A stretch of 34,278 nt of DNA from Rhodospirillales bacterium Ga0074136 (GTDB lineage: Bacteria; Pseudomonadota; Alphaproteobacteria; Acetobacterales; Acetobacteraceae), in contig LNEW01000048.1 of NCBI GenBank assembly GCA_001464375.1, forward strand, positions 1 through 34,278. Reading direction: 5' to 3'. The translations under genes were made by a program, and so were the position numbers. The notes beneath the pieces are model-generated. The model made no database searches, was not told the DNA's origin, and worked only from the letters and a program-made list of their open reading frames with translations. Within the stretch, counting starts at the first letter, position 1, and the number at the start of each line of letters is the position of its first letter. Below are positions 1 to 7,629 of this stretch, one piece after another.

Positions 1-1098
1 TGGCGCTTCGATTCCTTCGGCGACTACGCGCATGAACTGAAGAAGCGCGGGAGCGAGGTGAACACCTACGCCCTGGTCGGCCACCAGACCATGCGCGTCG
101 AAGCCATGGACGGCGACGTCATGCGCGTGGCCAAGGATTCCGAGATCGAGCACATGCGCCTGCGGGTGAAGAACTCGCTGGCCGAGGGGGCATCCGGCTT
201 CTCGACCGGCCTGTACTACCCGCCCAACATGCACGCGACGACCGAGGAAGTGATTGCCGTCGCCGAACCGCTGCGCGCCATGGGCGGCATCTATGTCACG
301 CATATGCGCGACGAGGCCGACCGCGTCCTGGCCTCGATCGAGGAGACGGCGAAGATCGGCAAGCGCGTGGGCGTGCCCGTGTGGGTGAGCCACCACAAAT
401 GCTCGATGCCCGAGAATTACGGGCGCTCGACGCAGACGCTGCCGTTGATCGAGGCGATCAACCAGACCCAGGACATGTTCTTCGACATGTACCCCTACCC
501 GGCCGGGTCCACCGTGCTGATGCCCGACCGGCTGCGCGACGACGTGAAGGTGATGATCACCTGGTCGATCCCGCATCCGGAGATGGCGGGGAAGGTCCTG
601 AGCGACATCGCGCGCGGCTGGAACACCGACATCCGCCAGGCGGCCGAACGCCTGCTGCCCGCCGGCCAGGTGACCTGGCAGATGGACGAGGAAGACGTGC
701 GCCGCATCATGGCGCATCCGATGTCGGTGATCGGGTCGGACGGCATTCCGCACGACGCGCATCCGCATCCGCGGCTGTGGGGGACGTTTCCGCGCGTACT
801 CGGCCTGTATGCGCGCGAGCTGCGTCTGTTCAGCGTGGAGACGGCGATCCACAAGATGACGGGGCGCACGGCGTCGCTGTTCGGGATGCTCGATCGCGGC
901 GAGATTCGCGAGGGGGCCTATGCGGACCTGGTGCTGTTCGATGCGGACACCGTCATCGACCGCGCGACCTTCGAGGAACCGAAGCAGGTCAGCCAGGGGA
1001 TCGAGGAGGTCTGGGCGAACGGCACGCCCACCTACGTCGCCGGCAAGGGGGCGACCGGGGAGAAGCCCGGCCGCCTGGTCACCCGCAACCGGGTCTGA
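1..1098 (+). CDS. D-aminoacylase / N-acyl-D-amino-acid deacylase, 3' part (5' end outside window)
   Basis: The reading frame is open from base 1, so the start lies upstream; 365 residues are visible of a family usually near 480-530. It belongs to the amidohydrolase superfamily (amidohydro_3), which hydrolyses N-acyl-D-amino acids to D-amino acid and carboxylate in the cytoplasm. Counting from base 1, metal-site and active-site signatures are THMRDE (100-105), SHHK (130-133) and GSDG with the likely catalytic Asp at 247, followed by a His-rich loop (IPHDAHPHPR) typical of D-aminoacylases. The C-terminus contains the usual 'GAYADLVLFD' strand of the small beta-sandwich domain. Substrate specificity (D-Glu, D-Asp or broad) cannot be read from this part. 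The next two genes run in the opposite direction and end 3 bases away. Confidence 0.9.
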   Translation, partial: WRFDSFGDYAHELKKRGSEVNTYALVGHQTMRVEAMDGDVMRVAKDSEIEHMRLRVKNSLAEGASGFSTGLYYPPNMHATTEEVIAVAEPLRAMGGIYVTHMRDEADRVLASIEETAKIGKRVGVPVWVSHHKCSMPENYGRSTQTLPLIEAINQTQDMFFDMYPYPAGSTVLMPDRLRDDVKVMITWSIPHPEMAGKVLSDIARGWNTDIRQAAERLLPAGQVTWQMDEEDVRRIMAHPMSVIGSDGIPHDAHPHPRLWGTFPRVLGLYARELRLFSVETAIHKMTGRTASLFGMLDRGEIREGAYADLVLFDADTVIDRATFEEPKQVSQGIEEVWANGTPTYVAGKGATGEKPGRLVTRNRV

Positions 1099-1101
1099 TG
1101 G

Positions 1102-1509
1102 TCAGGGCGCGAAGGTCGATCGCAATGCGACCGCCCAGCGCCCGTCCCGCCGCGTCACCACCCACAGCGAGCGGTAGCGCCCGGTCACCGCGCCGCCCGC
1201 ATCCTGGCGCGCGAACTGCACATCCAGGTGTACCTTGTCGGCCGAGGCGGCGACCGGGCGGCGGAACTCCCAAGCGCTCGCGGCCCAGCCGGCGCCCGCG
1301 CGGGCCAGGAAATCCGCCAGGTAGCTCGCCGGCGTCTCCCACATCTTCATCGCCGTGGGCGACAGCCGGTAGTGCGGGAAATGCAGCGTCGCGGCGATCG
1401 CCGGCGCATCGCGCGCGTTCAGCGCCGTGATGTGCGCGTCGAGCACCGCGAGCGCGGCGGCAACCGCCTCCGTCTGCGCCGCCGGGTCGGCATCGTCAGT
1501 CGATGACAC
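1102..1509 (-). CDS. NTF2-like / SnoaL-type small protein, hypothetical
   Basis: A 135-residue protein with the layout of the NTF2-like superfamily: an N-terminal helix pair (AVLDAHITALNARDAPAI), the 'FPHYRLS' segment and a C-terminal sheet ending in a basic-aromatic strand (GRYRSLWVVTRRDGRWAV). Such proteins are small cone-shaped enzymes or binding domains; no catalytic residues can be assigned here. The start is GTG at 1509, inside the end of the upstream RidA gene, giving a 14-base overlap and suggesting translational coupling; no ATG is available in frame nearby. The stop lies 3 bases from the convergent D-aminoacylase stop, so there is no room for a terminator. The fold call is moderately sure; the function is unknown. 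Confidence 0.75.
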   Translation of the reverse strand: MSSTDDADPAAQTEAVAAALAVLDAHITALNARDAPAIAATLHFPHYRLSPTAMKMWETPASYLADFLARAGAGWAASAWEFRRPVAASADKVHLDVQFARQDAGGAVTGRYRSLWVVTRRDGRWAVALRSTFAP

Positions 1510-1963
1510 GGAAGATCGCCTCGATCTCGACCGGGATCTGGTTGGGCAGGCTCACGAACCCCACCGCGGAGCGCGCGTGCCGGCCATTTTCTCCCAACAC
1601 GGCCACGAACAGGTCCGAACACCCGTTGATGACCTTCGGATGATCGCCGAATTCCGGCGTTGCATTCACCATCCCCAGCACCTTCACGCAGCGCAGCCTG
1701 GACAAGCCCCCCGCCGCCTCGGCCGCCGCTGCGAGCAACCCCAGCCCGACGCCGCGCGCATGGCCGTAGGCTTCCTCCACGCTCATCTCGGTCGGCACCT
1801 TGCCGCGCACCGGCACGCCATCCGCGCGCCGGGGCCCCTGCCCGGCCGTCCAGATCATGTCGCCCTCCCGCCGCCAGGGCACGTAGCTGCCCATCGGCTT
1901 GGGCACCGGCGGCAAGGTCAGGCCCAGCGCCGCCAGCCGTTGCTCGGGGGTCTCGTCAGCCAT
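1496..1963 (-). CDS. RidA/YjgF/UK114-family protein
   Basis: A 155-residue member of the RidA superfamily, in the longer subgroup with an N-terminal extension (EQRLAALGLTLPPVPKP) before the 'MIWTAGQGP' strand. Classical RidA hydrolyses reactive enamine/imine intermediates released by PLP enzymes; this subgroup often has unknown substrates. Supporting segments are 'GLGLLAAAAEAAGGLSRL', 'VNATPEFGDHPKVING' and the C-terminal 'GRHARSAVGFVSLPNQIPVE', which carries the Arg and the family Glu position. ATG at 1963 is preceded by a strong GAGGAGG ribosome site. It is the first gene of a two-gene minus-strand unit and is divergent from lysE over 98 bases. A link to D-amino-acid or imine chemistry of the neighbouring deacylase is only inference. 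Confidence 0.88.
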   Translation of the reverse strand: MADETPEQRLAALGLTLPPVPKPMGSYVPWRREGDMIWTAGQGPRRADGVPVRGKVPTEMSVEEAYGHARGVGLGLLAAAAEAAGGLSRLRCVKVLGMVNATPEFGDHPKVINGCSDLFVAVLGENGRHARSAVGFVSLPNQIPVEIEAIFRVID

Positions 1964-2033
1964 CGCATCCTCCTCGGGTCAGACGCCGCCATGCGACACG
2001 CGCAACGCCGCCCCGGCAAGAGCGCTGATGTAT

Positions 2034-2048
2034 GTCAGTATTACTGAC
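2034..2048. promoter_or_regulatory. Perfect 15-bp palindrome, probable operator between ridA-like gene and lysE
   Basis: GTCAGTA-T-TACTGAC is an inverted repeat with perfect 7-bp arms around one base. It lies in a local AT-rich pocket and ends 13 bases before the LysE start codon, in the 98-base divergent spacer. The size and symmetry fit a dimeric helix-turn-helix repressor site. No regulator gene is adjacent, so the binding protein is unknown. Confidence 0.55.
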
Positions 2049-2061
2049 CTAACATCGCCCC

Positions 2062-2649
2062 ATGGACAAGACCCTCGCCCTGCTCGGCTTCGCCATCGCC
2101 ATGTCCGTCACACCGGGGCCGAACGTCCTGATGGTCGCGGCCGGCGCCGCCAATGCGGGTGTGCGCGCCACGGTGCCGCACATGCTCGGCATCACGCTCG
2201 GTTTCGCGGCCATGCTGCTGATCGTGGGCCTCGGCCTGGCTGGTCCCTTCGCGGCCGCACCGCTGCTGCACACCGCGCTGAAATGGGGTGGCGCGGCCTG
2301 GCTGCTGGTGCTGGCCTGGCGGATCGCGCGCGCCGGCGCACCGGGCGAAGGCCCGCCCCGCCCGCCGCTCGGCTTCGTCGGCGCCGCGCTGTTCCAATGG
2401 GTCAACCCGAAGGCCTGGATGATCGCGCTGGCCGCCATCCCCGCCTTCACCACGCCGGATGGCGACATCCTGGCCGAGACGCTGCTCATCGCCGCCGCCT
2501 TCGCGCTGGTCTGCTTTCCCTGCTGCCTGGTCTGGGCGGTGCTGGGCGCCGGCGCGTCGCGACTCCTGCGCACCGACCATGCGCTGCGCGGCTTCAACAT
2601 CGTGATGGCGGTGCTGCTGGTGCTCTCGCTGATCCCGGCGTTGCTGTGA
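2062..2649 (+). CDS. LysE/RhtB-family amino-acid exporter
   Basis: A 195-residue inner-membrane protein with about six hydrophobic segments. The N-terminal hallmark of the LysE superfamily is present: 'SVTPGPNVLMV' (residues 15-25), then 'GITLGFAAMLLIVGLGL', and the mid-protein 'FQWVNPKAWMIALAAI' (around 112-127), which matches the family 'NPKAW' signature. Members export amino acids or related small solutes by proton exchange. The length is typical (about 200). ATG at 2062 follows the palindrome at 2034-2048, so expression is probably switched by an unlinked regulator. The export substrate cannot be deduced. The adjacent D-aminoacylase and RidA genes hint at amino-acid turnover, but this is inference. 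Confidence 0.92.
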   Translation: MDKTLALLGFAIAMSVTPGPNVLMVAAGAANAGVRATVPHMLGITLGFAAMLLIVGLGLAGPFAAAPLLHTALKWGGAAWLLVLAWRIARAGAPGEGPPRPPLGFVGAALFQWVNPKAWMIALAAIPAFTTPDGDILAETLLIAAAFALVCFPCCLVWAVLGAGASRLLRTDHALRGFNIVMAVLLVLSLIPALL

Positions 2650-2701
2650 GGCGTTGCGCTTCGACACACCGCGCGACGACGAACCGCGGCATGATGATGC
2701 C

Positions 2702-3310
2702 ATGACCCAGCCCCGGATCCTGCGACGCCCGCTGCTCGGCGCCGCCTTGCTGCTGCCCCTGCCGGCGCTCGCGCAGGCGCGCATCGAAACCCCGCGCCAG
2801 ACCCGCGGCCCCTTCTACCCGGTCGCCTTCCCCGCCGACACCGATGCCGACCTGGTGCGCGTGCAGGGCGCGGCCGCGCAGGCCATGGGCACGGTCGCGC
2901 ATCTGCGCGGCCGCGTGACCGACACCGCCGGCGGCGCCATCCCCGGCGCGCTCGTTGAGATCTGGCAGTGCGACGCCGCCGGCATCTACCGCCACCCGCG
3001 CGCCCCCGACACCGCCCGCTTCGACGCGAACTTCCAGGGCTACGCCGGCGCCTACGCCTTCCGCACGCTGCGCCCCGCGCCCTATCCTGGCCGCACGCCG
3101 CATATCCATGTGCAGGTCACCCGCCCGGGCGGCGCGGCGCTGGTCACCCAGATGTATGTCGCGGGCGAACCGCTCAACGCCCGCGACGGGTTGCTGAATT
3201 CCATCCGTGACCCGCGCGCCCGCGATGCCGTCATCATCCCGTTCCTCCCGGCCGATCGCATCGAACCCCGCGCGCTGCTCGCGCAGTTCGACATCGTGCT
3301 GGCCGGCTGA
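2702..3310 (+). CDS. Exported intradiol ring-cleavage dioxygenase (protocatechuate/catechol dioxygenase-like)
   Basis: A 202-residue protein of the intradiol dioxygenase family, non-haem Fe(III) enzymes that open catechol-type rings between the hydroxyls. The likely iron ligands are all present: Tyr96 (GIYRHP), Tyr128 (APYPGRT), His134 and His136 (PHIHVQV). Other family motifs are RGPFYP (35-40) and 'PGALVEIWQCDAAG' (81-94). The N-terminus carries an Arg pair (R8-R9) followed by a hydrophobic stretch and ALAQA, a Tat- or Sec-type export signal, so the enzyme is probably periplasmic. ATG at 2702 was chosen because it gives an intact signal peptide; a longer frame from 2654 adds an unrelated charged stretch. 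It follows lysE by 52 bases on the same strand. No muconate-pathway genes are nearby, so the substrate is open. Confidence 0.88.
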   Translation: MTQPRILRRPLLGAALLLPLPALAQARIETPRQTRGPFYPVAFPADTDADLVRVQGAAAQAMGTVAHLRGRVTDTAGGAIPGALVEIWQCDAAGIYRHPRAPDTARFDANFQGYAGAYAFRTLRPAPYPGRTPHIHVQVTRPGGAALVTQMYVAGEPLNARDGLLNSIRDPRARDAVIIPFLPADRIEPRALLAQFDIVLAG

Positions 3311-3395
3311 ACCGCTTCACGGTGTCACCGCCGGCTCGCTGGACCGCGCACCCCGCCTTTGCCTACCCTCCGCCCCCCGCGGAGAGGACAACGCC

Positions 3396-5456
3396 ATGCG
3401 CCGCCTGACACTCGCCTTCCTGCTGTGCGCGACCACCGCGCTTGCCACCGAATTGCCGGTGCGCAGCGTGACGCTCTCCTCCGCCGGCCTGGCGCAGGTC
3501 GAACGCGCGGGCGAGGTCCCGGCCGATGGCTCCGTCACCTTCCGCGCGCCGACCGAGGATGTCGACGACCTGCTGCGCAGCCTGATCGTGGTGGATACCG
3601 CCGGCACGGTCGAAGGCCTGCGCCTGCCCGCCCGCGACCTGGCCGGCGAGGCCTTCCGCGGCCTGCCCGTGCGCCCCGATGATTTCGACAGCCGCGTGCG
3701 CCTGCTGGCGGCCCTGCGTGGCCAGGAAGCCGAGGCCGGCGGCGCGCGCGGGCGCATCGCCGATGCCGCCGAGGTGCCGCCCGTCGCCGGCACGCCGGGC
3801 GGCCTGCGACTCACCCTCGTCACGCCGACCGGCCTGCGCACCGTGCTCCTGCGCGAAGGCGACGAGGTCACGCTGACCGACAGCGCGCTGGCCGGGCGCG
3901 TCGCGCGCGCCGCCGAGGCGCTGGCCGCCGCGCGATCCAACGACGAACGCCGCATCGAGATCCGCCTGCGCGCCGACCGCGCGCGCCAGGTGGCCGTGCT
4001 GTATGTCGCCGGCGCGCCGCTGTGGAAGCCATCCTATCGCCTGCTGGTGCCGCCGCTCGGCGCGCCCGCCACCACGCCGACCAACGCGCGGCTGCAAGGC
4101 TGGGCGGTGGTCGAGAACGCGTCGGGCTCCGACTGGGACGGCGTGCGCCTGGCCCTGGTGTCCGGCGAGGCCGCGGCCTTCCGCCAGCGCATCTACCAGC
4201 CCATCACCGTGGCGCGGCCCGAGATGCCGGTGCGCGTCGCCGGCGCGGTGATGGTCACCCCCGACACCGGCGGGCGGCCTGTCCCGATCCCCGCCCCCGC
4301 GCCCGCCGCCCTGGTCGGGCGCATGCTGGAATCGAGCGCCGCCGCGCCGCAGATGGCCGCGCGCGCGCGCGCCCCGGATGCGCCCGGCACGATTGCCGGC
4401 GGCGCGCCCGCACAGCCTGCCGCCGCCGCGACGGCCGAGGCCTCGGCCGGGCGCGTCGCCTTCGTGCTGGCCGAACCGGTCACCATCCGCAGCGGCGAAA
4501 CGGCGAATGTCCCCTTCCTGGATGTCCGCCTGCCGGCCGAGCGCGTGTGGTGGATCCAGGACCTGAACGCGCGCCACCCGCTGAGCGCGGTGCGCATCCG
4601 CAATGCCTCGGCGCATACGCTCCCCGATGGCCTCGCGACGGTCTATGGCGCCGAGGGGCCGGAAGCGGGCGTCTTCCTGGGCGATGCGGAAATCCGCGCC
4701 ATGCCGGCCGGCGATGGCCGCATCCTCGCCTTCGCGCGTGACCGCGACGTGCAGTATTCGCAGGCCGGCACCACCACCGAACGCGTCACGCGCATCGCGC
4801 TGCGCCGCGGCTTCCTCGCCATCGACCTGCTGCGCCGCGAGGAGACCGCCATCGCCATCGACCCGCGCGGCGCGCGCGGCACGCTGGTCATCGACGTGCC
4901 ACGCCGCGCCGGCGCGACACCGGGCTTCACCATCGTCAGCGAGGGCGATTTCGGCCTGCGCCACGAGGCGGTGATGGATGGCTCCGCGCAGACGCTGCGC
5001 CTGCCCTTCGAGCGCACGATCCGCCAGGACACGCCGCTGTGGGACACCGCGCTGGGCGAACCCATGCTGCTGCGCTGGCAGCAATTCGACATCGAGCAGA
5101 ACCTGCGCCGCCTGCCCGGCGGCCCCGGCACGATGGAACGCCTGCAGGAGATCCTCACGCGCACGCCCGAGGCCGTGCCCGGCCGCGCCGACCTCGCGGC
5201 GGTGATCGAGGCGATGCAGGAATTGCGTCGCCAGCTCGACGAGGCCCGGCTGCGCGCGCGCGCCTACCGCTCCGCCGACCAGTCCCTTGCCCGCGCCCGC
5301 CAGGCCGCCGAGGACCGCACCGGCCCCGAGCAACAGGAAGCGCGCCGCCGGCTCAACCAGGCGAGCCGCGAGGCGGATGCCGCCGGCACTGCCGCCGACC
5401 AGGCCTGGGAAGCCTGGCAGCGCGGCGTGGTGGCACTGCTCCAGCGCGGGTCGTAG
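3396..5456 (+). CDS. Exported DUF4139 (MuiA-like) protein with C-terminal coiled coil
   Basis: A 686-residue protein starting with a Sec signal peptide (MRRLTLAFLLCATTALA, cut before TELPV). The N-terminal part has the DUF4140-like beginning (VRSVTLSSAGLAQVER), the middle has the DUF4139 core ('WKPSYRLLVPPLG', 'LQGWAVVENASGSDWD', 'VRLALVSGEAAAFR'), and the last 100 residues are charged, Arg/Glu/Ala-rich and predicted coiled coil. A Pro/Ala-rich stretch (around residues 285-350) separates beta segments. The family includes the mucoidy inhibitor MuiA, but no biochemical activity is established. ATG at 3396 follows a GGAGAGGA ribosome site; an in-frame extension to 3207 runs through the dioxygenase 3' end and is discarded. 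The location is probably periplasmic. Confidence 0.85.
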   Translation: MRRLTLAFLLCATTALATELPVRSVTLSSAGLAQVERAGEVPADGSVTFRAPTEDVDDLLRSLIVVDTAGTVEGLRLPARDLAGEAFRGLPVRPDDFDSRVRLLAALRGQEAEAGGARGRIADAAEVPPVAGTPGGLRLTLVTPTGLRTVLLREGDEVTLTDSALAGRVARAAEALAAARSNDERRIEIRLRADRARQVAVLYVAGAPLWKPSYRLLVPPLGAPATTPTNARLQGWAVVENASGSDWDGVRLALVSGEAAAFRQRIYQPITVARPEMPVRVAGAVMVTPDTGGRPVPIPAPAPAALVGRMLESSAAAPQMAARARAPDAPGTIAGGAPAQPAAAATAEASAGRVAFVLAEPVTIRSGETANVPFLDVRLPAERVWWIQDLNARHPLSAVRIRNASAHTLPDGLATVYGAEGPEAGVFLGDAEIRAMPAGDGRILAFARDRDVQYSQAGTTTERVTRIALRRGFLAIDLLRREETAIAIDPRGARGTLVIDVPRRAGATPGFTIVSEGDFGLRHEAVMDGSAQTLRLPFERTIRQDTPLWDTALGEPMLLRWQQFDIEQNLRRLPGGPGTMERLQEILTRTPEAVPGRADLAAVIEAMQELRRQLDEARLRARAYRSADQSLARARQAAEDRTGPEQQEARRRLNQASREADAAGTAADQAWEAWQRGVVALLQRGS

Positions 5457-5462
5457 CGACCG

Positions 5463-5494
5463 GCCGGGATTGCGCCGCCCGGCGCAGTCCCGGC
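5463..5494. terminator. Strong 14-bp hairpin between convergent genes
   Basis: Arms 5463-5476 and 5481-5494 pair over 14 positions with a single G-T pair and a 4-base GCCC loop. The hairpin lies 6 bases after the DUF4139 stop and 14 bases before the stop of the convergent Bug gene, so it can serve both. There is no T-tract, which is common for hairpins in such GC-rich genomes. Confidence 0.6.
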
Positions 5495-5507
5495 GTGATG
5501 GCGCGGC

Positions 5508-6479
5508 CTATTCCGGCCGCACCCCCGCCGCCTGCAGGACCGCCGCCACCCGGGGGAAGTCGGCCCGCACGAAGGCGTCGAAGGCCGCGGTCGTGGCGTA
5601 TTGCGGCTGCACCTCGACGCCGATCTCCGCCAGGCGCGGCGCCAGGCGCTGCATGCCGGTATTGAAGGCGGTGTTCAGCGCCACCACCGCTGCCGGCGGC
5701 GTGCGGGCCGGCACGAAGGCGCCGAACCAGGCCTCGGCGTTCCAGGCCGGCAGGCCGGATTCGCTGGCCGAGGGCACATCCGGCAGGATCGCCGCGCGCG
5801 TGGGTCCCGCCACCGCGATGGCACGCACGCTGCCGCCGCGGATATGTCCGACCGCCGAGGCGATCGGGTCGATGCACATATGCGCATTGCCCGCGATCAC
5901 CGCCGCCATGGCGGGCCCGCCGCCGCGGAACTGCACCATCTCCATCTGCACGCCGGGCACCGCGGCGCGGAACATCTCGGAGGCGAGGTGGTTGCCGCTG
6001 CCGATGCCGGCCGAAGCGAAGTCCACCTTGCCGGAATTGGCGCGCAGCCAGGCCAGCAGTTCCGCCATGGTGGTGATCGGCAGGCGGTTGTTGACCACAA
6101 GCACCTGCGGCACGCGGCCCAGATGCGCCACCGCCGTGAAGTCCCCCAACACGTCGTAGGGCATGCGCGCCACCAGGTTCGGCGCGATCACATGGGCGTT
6201 GGAATGCAGCAGCACCGTGTGGCCATCCGGCGGGGACTTGGCGACCATCTCGGAGCCGATCAGCCCGGCGGCGCCGCCGGCGCGGTTCTCGACCACGATG
6301 GTCTGGCCGAGCAGGCCGCCCACCGTCTCGGACAGGGCGCGCGCGACGACGTCGGTGGCGCCCCCGGGGGCGAAGGGCACCACCAGGCGCACCGGGCGGT
6401 CCGGGCGCCATGGCGCCTGGGCGCGGGCGATGGCGGGCGTGGCGAGGGCAAGCGCAAGGGCTGCGCGGCGCGTGGTCAT
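5508..6479 (-). CDS. Bug/TctC-family periplasmic substrate-binding protein (copy 1 of tandem array)
   Basis: A 323-residue orphan binding protein of the tripartite tricarboxylate transporter (Bug) family, which captures organic acids in the periplasm. It has a signal peptide (TTRRAALALALATPAIARA), the Bug hallmark 'PVRLVVPFAPGGATDVVAR' (about 29-47), 'GQTIVVENRAGGAAG', and the 'DFASAGIGSGNHLA' ligand loop. ATG at 6479 follows a GGGAG site; an in-frame extension upstream has no export signal. Its leader and signal peptide are nearly identical to those of copy 2, but its mature part diverges clearly from copies 2 and 3. No TctA or TctB membrane subunits are in the window. The ligand is unknown. 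Confidence 0.92.
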   Translation of the reverse strand: MTTRRAALALALATPAIARAQAPWRPDRPVRLVVPFAPGGATDVVARALSETVGGLLGQTIVVENRAGGAAGLIGSEMVAKSPPDGHTVLLHSNAHVIAPNLVARMPYDVLGDFTAVAHLGRVPQVLVVNNRLPITTMAELLAWLRANSGKVDFASAGIGSGNHLASEMFRAAVPGVQMEMVQFRGGGPAMAAVIAGNAHMCIDPIASAVGHIRGGSVRAIAVAGPTRAAILPDVPSASESGLPAWNAEAWFGAFVPARTPPAAVVALNTAFNTGMQRLAPRLAEIGVEVQPQYATTAAFDAFVRADFPRVAAVLQAAGVRPE

Positions 6480-6554
6480 GGTGGTGTTCTCCCTATGGCG
6501 CGGCGTCTGTCGGCCGGCCTTGTTGCAGTGTCTCACGTCACCCCGGCGGCTGCG

Positions 6555-7520
6555 TCACTCCGGCTGGACGCCGGCGGCGCGCAGGATGCGCGTGTAGGTC
6601 TCGATGCCCTCGCGCACCAGCGTCATCACCTGCGCATTGGTCTCGAAGCCGGCGCGCGGGGCGACGCCGGTCATCTCGGCCAGCCGCGCCGCGCTCTGCT
6701 GGATCGCCTGGCGGAAGGCCGCGCCCAGTGCCGCGACGGCCTCCGGCGGCGTGCCCTTCGGCGCCACGATGGGGAAGAACTCCTCGTGCACCACGCCGGG
6801 GAGGCCGGCTTCCGTCGCGTTGGGCACGTCGGGCAGCGCCGGGCTGCGCTGGCTGGACAGCACCGCCAGCGCCCGCAGCCCGCCGCCGCGCACCTGGCCG
6901 ATCGCGGAGGCCATCGTGGGCGTGCCGAAATGCGCCTCGCCCGAGACCATCGCCGCGACGCCGGGGCCGCCGCCGCGGTAATGCACCGTCTCGGCCTCAA
7001 CGTTCATGCGGCTCATGAACAGCAGCCCGCCGATGTGCGGGCCGCTGCCCAGGCCAGCCGAGGCATAGTTGTAGCGGCCCGGATGGGCGCGCAGCAGCGC
7101 CACGAATTCCTGGGCGGTGCGCGCCTCGACGCGCGGGGACACCACCAACAGGTGCGGCGAGAAGCCGGCCACGGCCACGCCCTCGAAGTCCGTCAGCGTG
7201 TTGTAGGGCATGCGCGCGACCATCGCCGGCACGGTCGCGAGCGAGCTGTTGATCAGCAGCGTGTGGCCGTCCGCCGGCGCGCGCGCGGCCGCCTCGGAGC
7301 CGATCACGCTGCCCGCCCCGGCGCGGTTCTCGATGATGATGGGCTGGCCGAGGATCTGCGCGGCCGGCTCGGCGATGATGCGTCCCACGATGTCGTTCGA
7401 CCCGCCGGGCGCGGCGGGCACGATCAGCCGGACCGGCCGTGTCGGCCGCCAGCCGGCCTGGGCGTGGGCGATGGCGGGGGCGGCAAGGGCAAGCGCAAGC
7501 GCTGCGCGGCGGGTGGTCAT
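6555..7520 (-). CDS. Bug/TctC-family periplasmic substrate-binding protein (copy 2 of tandem array)
   Basis: A 321-residue Bug protein with a signal peptide (TTRRAALALALAAPAIAHA) nearly identical to copy 1. The mature body is closest to copy 3: both share 'GWRPTRPVRLIVP'-type starts, 'GQP..IENRAGAGSVIGSE', 'DFEGVAVAGFSPH', 'GVVHEEFFPI.APKGTPPE' and the same C-terminus (ILRAAGVQPE). The family's periplasmic venus-flytrap fold binds carboxylates. ATG at 7520 follows an AGGGAGA ribosome site. Copy 1 starts 75 bases after its stop, so 2 and 1 may be co-transcribed. The combination of a copy-1 leader and a copy-3 body suggests recombination between paralogues. The ligand is unknown. Confidence 0.92.
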   Translation of the reverse strand: MTTRRAALALALAAPAIAHAQAGWRPTRPVRLIVPAAPGGSNDIVGRIIAEPAAQILGQPIIIENRAGAGSVIGSEAAARAPADGHTLLINSSLATVPAMVARMPYNTLTDFEGVAVAGFSPHLLVVSPRVEARTAQEFVALLRAHPGRYNYASAGLGSGPHIGGLLFMSRMNVEAETVHYRGGGPGVAAMVSGEAHFGTPTMASAIGQVRGGGLRALAVLSSQRSPALPDVPNATEAGLPGVVHEEFFPIVAPKGTPPEAVAALGAAFRQAIQQSAARLAEMTGVAPRAGFETNAQVMTLVREGIETYTRILRAAGVQPE

Positions 7521-7591
7521 GGCAGTCGTCTCCCTGTGGCGCGGCTTCTGGCGGCCGGCCTCGTTTCGAAGGTCCTGGCGCAGGCGAAGCA

Positions 7592-7621
7592 CCCGGGCGG
7601 CCCCGTCGCGGGCCGCCCGGG
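7592..7621 (-). terminator. Perfect 12-bp hairpin downstream of Bug copy 3
   Basis: Arms 7592-7603 and 7610-7621 are perfectly complementary around a 6-base loop (CGTCGC). The hairpin starts 8 bases beyond the stop of the minus-strand Bug gene ending at 7630 and lies ahead of the copy 2 start, so it probably separates the two transcripts. Outer segments (7580-7585 and 7623-7628) could extend the structure. No T-tract follows. Confidence 0.55.
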
Positions 7622-7629
7622 GGCCTGCA

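Noticed and set aside
3363-5333. A 656-codon minus-strand frame antisense to the DUF4139 gene.
   Set aside because: Low-complexity composition typical of a shadow frame; the plus-strand gene has a signal peptide and domain motifs.
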